NCBI GenBank assembly: GCA_963806685.1
Contig: CAWDZB010000014.1
Span: 58,570 to 122,569 of the forward strand
From: DDH964 sp963806685
GTDB taxonomy: Bacteria > Desulfobacterota > Desulfuromonadia > Desulfuromonadales > DDH964
DNA length: 64,000 nt
Direction: 5' to 3'
Shown here: positions 8,702 to 16,392 of the stretch, in pieces
Layout: every line of letters starts with the position of its first letter
Position numbering within the stretch: the stretch's first letter is position 1
Position numbers and translations under genes: made by a program
Notes under the pieces: model-generated
Databases searched by the model: none
Told to the model about the DNA's origin: nothing
The model's input: only the letters and a program-made list of their open reading frames with translations

Positions 8702-9384
8702 GGGAAATCCATGGTCTTGACGTTGCCAATCTGGCAGTCCTGGCCGATGCGGGTTTCGCCAAGGCAATAGGAACAGAGCGCGGCGGGCATCGAAAAACGC
8801 AGCCGTTCGCCGTCGAGGGCGGCGATGACGGGGGCGGCTTCGACATGGCGCTGCAGCAGCAGGCTCCCCTGGCCGGTGAGGCCGTTGACCGGCAGGACCG
8901 CCGCCTTCGGGTTGACCTGCCGGACGCGGAAGGCAAAGACCTCGCGCTCGGCCTGGGAAACGATATCCCCCTTGGTGATCACCACCACGTCGGCGCTTTT
9001 GAGCATCGGACCGATCTTTCGCGGGGTGTGGACGCCGCTGAGGTTGTCGACCAAGCAGACTGCCAGCACCTCGCGGATGTGCGGCGAGCAGCGGTTGCAC
9101 AACCCGGCGCTCTCGATAATCAACACGTCGAAGCCCCGCCGCCGGCCCCACTGCACCGCCGCCTCGATGTTGGCGATGAAGAAATGGTCGGGGCAGAGGC
9201 CCCCGGCGAGGCCGGTCACCACCGGAATGCCGGCGGCCTCGTAACGCTGCTGATCGTCGCTGAAGAGGCAGTCGAACTTGACGACCCCGAGCTTCACTCC
9301 CGCCGCCGCGAGGCCCTCGGCCACCCGCAGGATCACCGAGGTCTTGCCGCAGGAAGGGGGCCCGGCGACGGTCACCAGCTTCAT
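8698..9384 (-). CDS. HypB/CobW-like P-loop GTPase, second gene of the nifB-linked trio
   Basis: 228-aa cytosolic nucleotide-binding protein of the SIMIBI class. It has Walker A GPPSCGKTS near residue 8, a HypB-like metal-switch region (KFDCLFSDDQQRYEAAGIPV), Walker B DVLIIESAGLCNRCSPH and the guanine-specificity motif VITKGD. Two Cys clusters, CNRC after Walker B and CSYCLGETRIGQDC near the C-terminus, could hold Zn, Ni or Fe-S. Start ATG overlaps the preceding stop (ATGA), and the stop overlaps the next start (GTGA). HypB/UreG/CobW relatives deliver metals to enzymes, so a metallochaperone role beside nifB is a reasonable inference; the metal is not known. Confidence 0.82.
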   Translation of the reverse strand: MKLVTVAGPPSCGKTSVILRVAEGLAAAGVKLGVVKFDCLFSDDQQRYEAAGIPVVTGLAGGLCPDHFFIANIEAAVQWGRRRGFDVLIIESAGLCNRCSPHIREVLAVCLVDNLSGVHTPRKIGPMLKSADVVVITKGDIVSQAEREVFAFRVRQVNPKAAVLPVNGLTGQGSLLLQRHVEAAPVIAALDGERLRFSMPAALCSYCLGETRIGQDCQIGNVKTMDFP

Positions 9385-10595
9385 CCCGGCATCCCCCGCA
9401 GGGCCGGAAGAAAGATCCGGTCGATGCCCGCATTGACCTCGCTGAGGTCGTTGGACCGCAGCCAATCCCACCCCGGCCAGTGAAGGGAAGCGTGCTGGAG
9501 CTCCCCTTCGCCTTCAGCATGGGGCACCGGAAAGCGCGCCCCGACCAGGACCCGGGCCAGTTCGGGGCCGGTCAGCCAGTCCAGCACCGACTTCAACTCG
9601 GCCACCTTGTCCCGCTTCACCTGCAGGGTCACCGGACTGGCCAGCGCGCCATCGGCGGGCCAGAGGATGCGGATGCGCTCCCGGTGCTTCACCCGGTGAG
9701 CGAAGAATTCGGGCATGACGTAGAGCGCCCCGCCCCCTCCACTGTCGATCTGCTTGACCATCTGCGAAGGATGCAGCCCCTGGCGGACATTGGCTGCCAG
9801 CCTGCGCAGCGCCTCGGCGCCACCGTCCCGGTAGATGGGCAGCAGCACGGCATGGCAGAAGAAGTCGGCGCTGCCACGCAGGGTGATGTCTCGAGACCAG
9901 ATCGGGTCGAGGATTTCGGCCCAGCGGCCGGGGAGGGGACGATCGCCGACCTTGTCGAGATCGGCGACGATGACCAGCGGATTGACGCCGAGAATGGAAT
10001 ACTCCCCCGAGGGATCGGGAAGCCCGGCGGCAACAAAAGCCGGGCAGGGATCGACCTGACCGTAACCGACCAGGTGTCCGGGGGCGACGAAGCGCCGTTG
10101 GAAGCGGTGGTAGTAGAAGGCGTTGAAGTCAGCGGAGACAATGATATCGGGGAGTTCCTCGACCGACTCGACGGTCTCCACGTAGGGATAGTAGGAGAGT
10201 TCCTGGTTGAGGTTCCCTTCCACCGCGTAAGTGAGCGAAAGCCCCTCGCGCTGCTTGAGCTGTTCGAGAAAGGGGGCGATGGCCCGGCCGAAGGGCACCT
10301 TGAGGCCGCAGGGCATCAGCGCCAGCAGGGTCAGCTCCCCGGAACGGCGAATTTCACCCAGTCCGGGGGCCTCCGGCGCCGCGCCACCGGCCATCGCCTC
10401 TTCGACCAGACGCAGAAACACCCCGGGTTCGAGCCCCTTGCTGCGCAATGCCGTCCCCAAAGTCAGAAACGGCGCCAGCACCCGCAGCCCCTCCTCGCTG
10501 ACCAGCGCCGACAGACCGTGGACGGCGAAGACCGGGGCGGTTTCGGGGTGGCGCTCGAGCAGCGCGGCGATGGTCAGGTCGAGCAAGTCGTTCAT
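9381..10595 (-). CDS. DUF1858-like domain fused to cytosolic solute-binding-protein fold, first gene of the trio
   Basis: 404-aa protein without signal peptide or lipobox. Residues 1-70 (MNDLLDLTIAALLERHPETA to LVEEAM) look like a DUF1858-type helical domain, which usually binds redox or metal centres. The rest (from about 85, LTLLALMPCGLKVPFGRAIA) has the pattern of a type II periplasmic binding protein: YYPYVETVESVEELPDIIVSADF, VDPCPAFVAAGLP, SILGVNPLVIVADLDKVG and LADWSR-like hinge regions. Finding this fold in the cytoplasm beside an ABC ATPase but no permease is unusual. ATG at 10595; stop overlaps the GTPase start. It follows nifB by 163 bases. Function unknown; iron, molybdenum or cofactor carriage is inference. 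Confidence 0.75.
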   Translation of the reverse strand: MNDLLDLTIAALLERHPETAPVFAVHGLSALVSEEGLRVLAPFLTLGTALRSKGLEPGVFLRLVEEAMAGGAAPEAPGLGEIRRSGELTLLALMPCGLKVPFGRAIAPFLEQLKQREGLSLTYAVEGNLNQELSYYPYVETVESVEELPDIIVSADFNAFYYHRFQRRFVAPGHLVGYGQVDPCPAFVAAGLPDPSGEYSILGVNPLVIVADLDKVGDRPLPGRWAEILDPIWSRDITLRGSADFFCHAVLLPIYRDGGAEALRRLAANVRQGLHPSQMVKQIDSGGGGALYVMPEFFAHRVKHRERIRILWPADGALASPVTLQVKRDKVAELKSVLDWLTGPELARVLVGARFPVPHAEGEGELQHASLHWPGWDWLRSNDLSEVNAGIDRIFLPALRGMPG

Positions 10596-10758
10596 GAAAG
10601 AAATTATCTCCCGAGACCTCGATAAAGTCGGATTCTCACGCAACGACGCCACGCCGCGGTGAAAAACCCTGGCAAGCCCTGCGGTGATGCCGATCCCCTC
10701 GGGCCCTTTATGCTTTTGAATTTCGTTGCGCCGTTGCGGCGTAGCGTGAGGCCGATTT

Positions 10759-11634
10759 TTACCCCGCCCGCCCTTCCAGAACCTCGAGGTCGAGATCCTG
10801 CCCGACCAGGCCGGCGGCGTCGGCACGGCACTGTTTGCAGTGGCGGGCCTGGGAGAGGATCAGTTCGGCCTGATTGCGAACCATCTCCATGGTCACATCG
10901 GAGGGGCCCTCGATGTCCCGGAACATGCCGACCGGGATCACCGGCATGATGTTCATCATGCTGGCGCCGAGCTCGCGGACCTTGACCGCCAGGTCGAGGG
11001 TCTCGTGGTCGTTGACCCCGGGGATGTAGACATGGTTGATCTTGACCAGCATCCCGGCGGCTGCGGCCAGCTTCACCCCTTCGAGCTGTTTCTCCAGCAG
11101 CAGCGCCGCGGCTTCCTCCCCGACCAGTTTCCCGCCGTCGAGCTTGATCCACTCGTAGACCCTGGCGCCGGTTTGCGGCGTCAGGGCGTTGATGGTCACG
11201 GTCAGGCTGTGGACGTCGTAGGCGAGGATGGTTTCGATCATCTCCGGCAGGCGCAGACCGTTGGTGGAGAGGCACAGGGTCATCTCCGGGAACGCGGCCC
11301 GCACCTGCTTGAAGGTCTCGAAGGTCTTGGGGTTGGCCAGGGGATCGCCGGGACCGGCGATGCCGACCACCTTGAGCTGCGCGCCGCCCTGCTTCTCCAT
11401 GTGGCGCTTGACCAGCCGTACCCGTTCCACCGCCTGCTCCGGGGTCAGCACCCGGCTGGTGACGCCGGGACGGCTTTCGTTGGCGCAGTCGAACTTGCGC
11501 TCACAGAAGCCACACTTGATGTTGCACCCCGGCGCGACGGGCAGGTGAATCCGCCCGGCCTTGCTGTGGTCGCCGCCGAAACAGGGGTGATCGCTCTGAA
11601 CCTTGGCCTTCATCATGGGACAACTGCTGGCCAT
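10759..11634 (-). CDS. nifB: Nitrogenase cofactor biosynthesis radical SAM protein NifB
   Basis: Cytoplasmic radical SAM enzyme that builds NifB-co, the Fe-S-carbide core of the nitrogenase cofactors. The 291-aa protein has the SAM cluster motif CNIKCGFCERKFDC (Cx3Cx2C within about 38-52), then AGPGDPLANPKTFE, CLSTNGLRLPE, NALTPQTGARVYEWI and a C-terminal HCKQCRADAAG with extra cluster cysteines. It lacks a fused NifX domain; separate NifX-like proteins are at 11960 and 12663. ATG at 11634 has AAGGAGAG 6 bases upstream. Expression is predicted from the sigma-54 promoter at 11808-11823 through a leader with tandem hairpins. Confidence 0.96.
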   Translation of the reverse strand: MASSCPMMKAKVQSDHPCFGGDHSKAGRIHLPVAPGCNIKCGFCERKFDCANESRPGVTSRVLTPEQAVERVRLVKRHMEKQGGAQLKVVGIAGPGDPLANPKTFETFKQVRAAFPEMTLCLSTNGLRLPEMIETILAYDVHSLTVTINALTPQTGARVYEWIKLDGGKLVGEEAAALLLEKQLEGVKLAAAAGMLVKINHVYIPGVNDHETLDLAVKVRELGASMMNIMPVIPVGMFRDIEGPSDVTMEMVRNQAELILSQARHCKQCRADAAGLVGQDLDLEVLEGRAG

Positions 11635-11654
11635 GACATCTCTCCTTTCGTTCC

Positions 11655-11697
11655 AAAAACACGACGGCGCTCCCGGTTGCTGCCGGAAGCGCCGTCG
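11655..11697 (-). terminator. Second (promoter-distal) leader hairpin before nifB
   Basis: Long stem: 10 bp outer (11662-11671 with 11688-11697), then an inner stem closing a six-base loop. On the minus strand it is followed by TGTTTTTGG, just 20 bases before the nifB ribosome binding site. It is terminator-like but lies inside the transcript that must reach nifB, so it fits conditional antitermination better than a constitutive stop. Confidence 0.65.
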
Positions 11698-11708
11698 CCA
11701 AGCTCCTG

Positions 11709-11751
11709 AAAAAAATCAAGCCCCGGTCGCGCGGATCGCGCACCGGGGCTT
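11709..11751 (-). terminator. First leader terminator hairpin before nifB
   Basis: 10-bp perfect outer stem (11718-11727 with 11742-11751) extended by a GC-rich inner stem, followed on the minus strand by GATTTTTTTC. It lies between the sigma-54 promoter and nifB and would block transcription unless overridden. Same position in the leader as the hairpin at 17488-17517 before nifH. Confidence 0.75.
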
Positions 11752-11771
11752 CGTTGCCGGAATCAGGGGGG

Positions 11772-11789
11772 GGGTACCGCCTTGTACCC
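11772..11789 (-). promoter_or_regulatory. Hexaloop hairpin in nifB leader, ANTAR-target-like
   Basis: Minus-strand RNA folds as GGGTAC-AAGGCG-GTACCC: 6-bp stem, six-base loop with A at loop position 1 and G at position 4. ANTAR proteins are known to bind tandem hairpins whose hexaloops carry A1 and G4. It lies about 20 bases downstream of the predicted start of transcription and before the terminator hairpins. Only this one loop fits fully; the partner hairpin is not clear. Confidence 0.5.
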
Positions 11790-11807
11790 GTATTCGCCTT
11801 CGATTAG

Positions 11808-11823
11808 AGCATAAGCCGTGCCA
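11808..11823 (-). promoter_or_regulatory. Sigma-54 promoter of the nifB unit
   Basis: Minus strand TGGCACGGCTTATGCT matches TGGCACG-N4-TTGC with correct spacing of the GG (-24) and GC (-12); only one core base differs. The nifH promoter has the same ATGCT variant. It lies 174 bases before the nifB ATG. Confidence 0.8.
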
Positions 11824-11959
11824 ATTGGCGACGTCGGAAAAAAACGGCAGGAAGGCACCATCATTGTCCCCCCCTGCCCATGCCTTTGGCAATTACATCT
11901 CTGGAAAGTCGTTTTTATAGGCAAACGACCTGCCTGCAGGGGCCGGGCAGCGCCCGCCC

Positions 11960-12310
11960 CTACCCCTTGCCGCCGCAGCCGCAGACCGATCTGTGGGCCG
12001 TGCGCAGCACCTCTTCGATCGGGCCGGTGGCGGATACCGCCGTGATCCCGGCCTTCGTCAGTTCCTGCTTGGGGTACTCCCCGATCATCGCCGTAACCAC
12101 CACGCGGCAGCCTTTGAGCGCCGCGACGATGCCGTCGAACTGTCGGTGGCGCATGGGGTTCTCGGGGTCGAAGGAACAGTATTTCTCCACCGCCACCTCC
12201 TTTACCCGACGAGCCTTGCCTGCCGCAAAGTCGTAGATCAGGAAGCGCTCGGCGTGGCCGAAGTGCTGGTCGACCTCGGTGCCGGATTTGGATGTGACGG
12301 CGATGAGCAT
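11960..12310 (-). CDS. NifX/NafY-family FeMo-cofactor-binding protein
   Basis: 116-aa protein of the dinitrogenase iron-molybdenum cofactor biosynthesis family (NifX, NifY, C-terminal NifB domain). Signatures are IAVTSKSGTEVDQHFGHAERFLIYD at the start and CRVVVTAMIGEYPKQELTKAGI in the middle, with a C-terminal CGCGGKG that may bind metal. Since NifB here lacks its NifX-like domain, this protein may act in trans as carrier of NifB-co or FeMo-co. It is the last gene of the nifHDK-nifX-fdxB unit, 52 bases after fdxB, and is followed by the nifB promoter region. Confidence 0.88.
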   Translation of the reverse strand: MLIAVTSKSGTEVDQHFGHAERFLIYDFAAGKARRVKEVAVEKYCSFDPENPMRHRQFDGIVAALKGCRVVVTAMIGEYPKQELTKAGITAVSATGPIEEVLRTAHRSVCGCGGKG

Positions 12311-12362
12311 GGTAACCTCCCACAGGTCCGATACGACGTATAGGGCCTATGCTTTAAGATCT

Positions 12363-12632
12363 TCAGATTTCCATCGGCTTGAAGCTGAAACATTTCTTCG
12401 GGCAGGTCACGCCGCAACCGGCGCAGCCGATACAGTTGTCGGAATTGGCAATAGTCATGACCATGCGGGTCGAATCGGTCTCTTCGTCGACCAGGTCATC
12501 GGGACCGAGGACCTCGCGGGAGCAGGCCTTGTAGCAGCGGCCGCAGCCGATGCACTTTTCGTGGTCGATGGACTCGGCGAAGGTCGGGGTCCAGCTGGCG
12601 CCCCCGCGGGTGGTTCCGGTGAGATAAGCCAT
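12363..12632 (-). CDS. fdxB: Nif-specific ferredoxin III (2[4Fe-4S])
   Basis: 89-aa ferredoxin with two complete cluster motifs, CIGCGRCYKAC (about 27-37) and CIGCAGCGVTCPKKC (about 67-81), joined by an acidic insert (DDLVDEETD). The opening MAYLTGTTRGGASWTP and this spacing match FdxB, the ferredoxin III found in nif operons and linked to cofactor synthesis or electron supply. Located between nifX (30 bases upstream) and the NifX-like gene. Cytoplasmic electron carrier. Confidence 0.92.
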   Translation of the reverse strand: MAYLTGTTRGGASWTPTFAESIDHEKCIGCGRCYKACSREVLGPDDLVDEETDSTRMVMTIANSDNCIGCAGCGVTCPKKCFSFKPMEI

Positions 12633-12662
12633 GATATGTCTCCTATTTCTGGGTTGGTGGGG

Positions 12663-13040
12663 TTAGGGTACAGGTCGCTCGCCCTTCAGCATCGCCTTGC
12701 GCAGCCACGGCGGCGGACTGTTTCGGAGTACTTCCTGGAGTTTCTCGACGACGGCGGTGATCGGCTCGCGCTCCTTGCTCTTGATCGGGTGGATCTTCTT
12801 GGCGACCAGCCGCGCCGCAGCCGGCCCGCCGATCTCGGCGACGTAGACCAGGGCGCAGTCGGCGAGTCCGGCGCAGCGGGCCTCGATGCGGTCGGCCTCG
12901 TCGGCGCCCTCGGTCTTGACCTGCACCAGCCCGGAAAAGGCCGCCTCTTCGAGCCCGATCTCCCAGATAAAAAAGGACTCGGCCCGGCCAAAGTGCTCGT
13001 CGACATGGATCTTGTCAGTACTGGCGAATGCCACTTTCAT
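12663..13040 (-). CDS. nifX: Nitrogen fixation protein NifX
   Basis: 125-aa cofactor carrier. MKVAFASTDKIHVDEHFGRAESFFIWEI is the family N-terminus with the HFGRA motif, followed by DEADRIEARCAGLADCALVYV and the C-terminal PPPWLRKAML typical of NifX. In the well studied systems NifX holds NifB-co or VK-cluster on its way to NifEN. ATG at 13040 was preferred over an upstream in-frame start because it begins exactly at the conserved strand. It follows nifK across a 140-base gap containing a strong hairpin. Confidence 0.92.
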   Translation of the reverse strand: MKVAFASTDKIHVDEHFGRAESFFIWEIGLEEAAFSGLVQVKTEGADEADRIEARCAGLADCALVYVAEIGGPAAARLVAKKIHPIKSKEREPITAVVEKLQEVLRNSPPPWLRKAMLKGERPVP

Positions 13041-13125
13041 ATGCAATCCTTTCCCGGCCCGGCCGCCAACGATGTCGAATCTGCGGGTATGGATCATCGG
13101 ATGCTCCCGGGGGAGGTGCGAGAGA

Positions 13126-13165
13126 CGCGGGACGGGGATGGCCCGATCGCGTCCCCCGTCCCGCG
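13126..13165. repeat. Palindromic hairpin between nifK and nifX
   Basis: 12-bp perfect stem (13126-13137 with 13154-13165) of the GGGACGCG type. No T-tract follows it on the minus strand, so it may set mRNA stability or processing rather than termination. A related GGGACGCGG inverted pair lies at 22108-22195. Confidence 0.55.
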
Positions 13166-13180
13166 CTCCTCGTCACTGGG

Positions 13181-14641
13181 TTAGCGCATCATCTCGAACC
13201 ACTGGTTTTCGCAGGTCTCGTCCTTGATATCGAGGAACTTGTTGGCGATCATGGTCAGCATGTTGACCGCCCCCTGGTAGCCGATCACCGGGTTGCGGTG
13301 GAGGTTGACCCGGTCGATGATCGGGAAACCGATGCGGAACAGGGGGATCTTGGCGTCGCGGGCCGCCCACTTGGCGTGGGTGTCGCCGATGATGCCATCG
13401 ACCGGATCGGTGACCAGCAGCGACCGCATGTGCCAGAGGTCCTTGTTGACGTAGACCTTGCCCTGGGTGCCGAAGGGGGAGGACTCGAGCAGCGCCTTCA
13501 TCTCCTTCTCGAACTTCTTGTTGGTGCGCGAGCAGAGGACATGGTAGGGGATCGCGCCCATCTCGAGGAGGAAGGAGACGATGCCGATCAGGTAGTCGGG
13601 GTCGCCGGCGACGGCGAATTTCTTGCCGTGCAGGTACTGGTGGGCATCGGTCATGGCGTCGACGGCGAGGCCGCGCTCCTCCTTCAGCTTTTCCGGGACC
13701 GGCTTGCCGAAGAGTTCCGAGAGCTTCATCAGGAATTCGTCGGTCTTCTGGATACCGAAGGGCATCGGCATCACCAGCTTCTCACCGCTGTACTCCTCGT
13801 TGACCCACTTCATGGTAGTAAGGGTGGAGTACTTCTGCAGCGAAATGGTCGCCTTGCCGTTGATCGACTCGGCGGCGTCTTCAAGCTTGGTGCCGCCCGG
13901 ATAGAGGCGGTAATTACCGTCGCAGACGGTGTCGAAGACTTCCGAGATGTCGGCCATCAGGGTATAGGGGATGCCGAACAGCTCGAGGATGCGTTTGTAC
14001 TCGCGCAGGTTGCCGGTATTGCCATCGAAACCCGGGATCAGGTTGAGCTTGCCGGTGCACTTTCCTTCGACCTTCTGATCGGTGGTCAGGGTTTCGAGGA
14101 TGCTCTTGAGCATCGAATCGTAGCCGTTGATGTGAGTGCCGTTGAAGCTCGGGGTGTTGGCGTAGGGGGTAAGGACCTCCTCCGGCAGATGCCCCTTGGT
14201 CTTGGCGTTACGAATGAAGGCGGTGAGGTCGTCACCGATGACCTCGGGCATGCAGGTGGTATAGACCGGGATCATCTTCGGCTTGTAAAGAGTGTAAGCG
14301 TTCTCCAGACCCTCGAAGAGGTTGTTCTGGCCGCCGAAGACGGCGCCGTCCTCGGTCATGGCGTCGCAGGTCGCCGCCGCCGGCTCACGGAAGTGGCGGC
14401 TGAAGGTGCTGCGAAAGTAGGAGGCGCAGCCCTGGGAGCCGTGGACGAAGGGGAGCGCCCCTTCGAAACCGGTGGCGACCATCTGGGCGCCGAGAGGCTG
14501 GCAGGCGTGGGCCGGGTTGACCACCAGCGCCTCGCGGGCAAAGTTCTTCTCCTTGTACTCCTCGCTATTAATCCATTCCTTGACCCGTTCGATCTCCTCG
14601 ACCGGGGTCTCGGTCACTTTTTTGACTGCGGATTCGCTCAT
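13181..14641 (-). CDS. nifK: Molybdenum nitrogenase MoFe protein beta subunit
   Basis: 486-aa beta chain of dinitrogenase. P-cluster cysteines are seen in NPAHACQPLGAQ (about 47), GSQGCASYF (about 72) and YTTCMPEVIGDDL (about 130), and the family C-terminus HAKWAARDAKIPLFRIGFP is present. It is shorter than the ~520-aa beta chains with long N-terminal extensions, as is usual in anaerobic diazotrophs. It pairs with NifD at 14841-16283; the 199-base gap between them holds a long palindromic element. ATG at 14641 preceded by AAAAGGAGT. Confidence 0.97.
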   Translation of the reverse strand: MSESAVKKVTETPVEEIERVKEWINSEEYKEKNFAREALVVNPAHACQPLGAQMVATGFEGALPFVHGSQGCASYFRSTFSRHFREPAAATCDAMTEDGAVFGGQNNLFEGLENAYTLYKPKMIPVYTTCMPEVIGDDLTAFIRNAKTKGHLPEEVLTPYANTPSFNGTHINGYDSMLKSILETLTTDQKVEGKCTGKLNLIPGFDGNTGNLREYKRILELFGIPYTLMADISEVFDTVCDGNYRLYPGGTKLEDAAESINGKATISLQKYSTLTTMKWVNEEYSGEKLVMPMPFGIQKTDEFLMKLSELFGKPVPEKLKEERGLAVDAMTDAHQYLHGKKFAVAGDPDYLIGIVSFLLEMGAIPYHVLCSRTNKKFEKEMKALLESSPFGTQGKVYVNKDLWHMRSLLVTDPVDGIIGDTHAKWAARDAKIPLFRIGFPIIDRVNLHRNPVIGYQGAVNMLTMIANKFLDIKDETCENQWFEMMR

Positions 14642-14730
14642 GGCGATAACTCCTTTTGAACGGACTTCTGCGAGTCCGAAAACGCGTGGTTAGGATTCTG
14701 TCTCGCCCCCGGATGCCGGGGAGCGAGGAG

Positions 14731-14829
14731 TTTTCCGCCAGGGCAAGGCAGCCGAGGACGGAGGCGGAGGCGTAGCGGGAGCTACGCCGCACAACGGAGA
14801 CCGATGGACAACGCCGCCCTGGCGGAAAA
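14731..14829. repeat. Palindromic repeat element between nifD and nifK
   Basis: Two 14-bp perfect inverted arms (14731-14744 and 14816-14829, TTTTCCGCCAGGGC type) enclose a second hairpin with an 8-bp stem (14769-14776 with 14781-14788). The ~99-bp unit looks like a MITE-like or REP-like intergenic element inserted inside the nifHDK transcript. Confidence 0.7.
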
Positions 14830-14840
14830 GAACCGCTCCC

Positions 14841-16283
14841 TTAGAAGGGGGACTTCACCAGCTTCCAGGTCGGGCTGTTGATCGCCATGTCGATGTCACG
14901 GGCGAAAACCTTGAAGCCTTCGTAGCCGTGATAGGGGCCCGAATAGTCCCAGCTGTGCATCTGGCGAAAGGGGATGCCGGCCTTCTGGAAAACGTATTTC
15001 TCCTTGATGCCGCTGCCGACCAGGTCGGGCTTGAGCTCCTCGACGAATTTCTCCAGTTCGAACTCGGAGACGTCGTCGTAGATCAGAGTCCCTTTCGCCA
15101 TTTCCGGCGAGGTGCGATCGTAGTCGTCCTGGTGGGCGAACTCGTAGCCGGCGCCGGTGATCTGGATGCCGAGGTCCTCGTAGGCGCCGACGGTGTGACG
15201 GGGGCGCAGGCCGCCGACGAAGAGCATCGCGGTCTTCCCTTCGAGGCGCGGTTTGTACTCGTCGATCACCGCCTGCATGACCGGCTTGTACTTCTTGATC
15301 ACCTTCTCGACGTTCTTCTTGATCTTGTCATCAAAGCGCTCGGCGATGGCGCGCAAGGAAGCCTCGATCTTGGTCGGGCCGAAGAAGTTGTACTCGAGCC
15401 AGGGAATGTTCCACTTCTCTTCCATCACCTTGCACATGTAGTTCATGGAGCGGTAGCAGTGGATCAGGTTGAGTTTCACCGAATGGGTGGCGCCGATCTT
15501 TTCAACTTCGCCGTCACCGGTCCAGACTGACTTGACGTTGAGGCCGATCTCTTCGAGGATCGGTTTCGCGGCCCAGACGTCGCCGCCGATGTTGTAATCA
15601 CCGATCAGGGCGACATCGTAAGGGCCGGCGGGCTCGGGGAACTCGAACTTGCCGATGATGTGGTCGCGGATCGAGTCATTGGAGATGTGGTGACCAAGCG
15701 ACTGGGAGACGCCACGGAACCCTTCGCAGTTGCAGGGGACGACCAGTTTGTCGAGCTCTTTTTCCATCTTCTTGGCGACGGCGTTGATATCGTCACCGAT
15801 CAGGCCGACCGGGCACTCGGAGAGGATCGAGAGTCCCTTGTTGAGAGGGAAGAGCTCGTTGGCCTCGCCCAGCAGCTTCTCCAGTTTCTTGTCGCCGCCG
15901 TAGACGATGTCGCGCTCCTGGAAGTCGGAGGTGAAGTCCATCGGAAAGGAGGTGACACCGGGGATTCCCTGCATCAGGTTGCGTCGGGTCCCCCAGCTGT
16001 AAACGCCGCAGCCGATCGGGCCGTGGGAGACATGGACCATGTCACGGATCGGTCCCCAGACCACCCCTTTGGCGCCGGCGTAGGCGCAGCCGCGCTGACT
16101 CATGACGCCGGGGACGACCTTCTTATTGGACTTGACCGCGCAGGCCGAGGCCGTTGGCTCATTGGCGCCGAGATGCGGGGCGCGTTTCTTCTGGGCCTTG
16201 GCCGGCATTTCGGCCAGGGTCTCCTCGATCAGTTTTTCGGTACGTTCTTTGGTAATGCCCGCGATGGGCTTTCTCTCAGCCAT
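14841..16283 (-). CDS. nifD: Molybdenum nitrogenase MoFe protein alpha subunit
   Basis: 480-aa alpha chain. P-cluster ligands lie in CAYAGAKGVVWGP, GPIGCGVYSWGTRRN and SECPVGLIGDDI. The FeMo-cofactor ligands are the Cys in LIHCYRSMNYMCKVM (about 273) and the His in RQMHSWDYSGPYHGYEGF (about 442). KSNKKVVPGVMSQRGC marks the molybdenum NifD family rather than VnfD/AnfD. ATG at 16283 has GAAGGAG 9 bases upstream. It is preceded by nifH (109-base gap) and followed by nifK. Confidence 0.98.
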   Translation of the reverse strand: MAERKPIAGITKERTEKLIEETLAEMPAKAQKKRAPHLGANEPTASACAVKSNKKVVPGVMSQRGCAYAGAKGVVWGPIRDMVHVSHGPIGCGVYSWGTRRNLMQGIPGVTSFPMDFTSDFQERDIVYGGDKKLEKLLGEANELFPLNKGLSILSECPVGLIGDDINAVAKKMEKELDKLVVPCNCEGFRGVSQSLGHHISNDSIRDHIIGKFEFPEPAGPYDVALIGDYNIGGDVWAAKPILEEIGLNVKSVWTGDGEVEKIGATHSVKLNLIHCYRSMNYMCKVMEEKWNIPWLEYNFFGPTKIEASLRAIAERFDDKIKKNVEKVIKKYKPVMQAVIDEYKPRLEGKTAMLFVGGLRPRHTVGAYEDLGIQITGAGYEFAHQDDYDRTSPEMAKGTLIYDDVSEFELEKFVEELKPDLVGSGIKEKYVFQKAGIPFRQMHSWDYSGPYHGYEGFKVFARDIDMAINSPTWKLVKSPF

Positions 16284-16310
16284 GTTTGATTTCTCCTTCG
16301 TCGAAATCAG

Positions 16311-16389
16311 ATTCAAGGAGCAAGATTCAAGGTGCAAGGCGAAGGGTTCTTGGGTCTTCCTGGAGCCTCGCCTCCTTTGCCTTGAACCT
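16311..16389. repeat. Imperfect inverted repeat between nifH and nifD
   Basis: ATTCAAGGxGCAAG-type copies at 16311-16340 are answered by CCTTTGCCTTGAACCT at 16373-16388 on the other strand, giving an imperfect stem. This looks like another short intergenic element in the nif transcript. It could also act as the mRNA stabiliser often found after nifH. Confidence 0.4.
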
Positions 16390-16392
16390 GCC

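Noticed and set aside
11709..11751. Hairpin before nifB as a simple terminator of the nifX-like gene
   Set aside because: It lies downstream of the sigma-54 promoter for nifB, so it belongs to the nifB leader; it could serve both purposes, but leader control explains the two tandem hairpins better.
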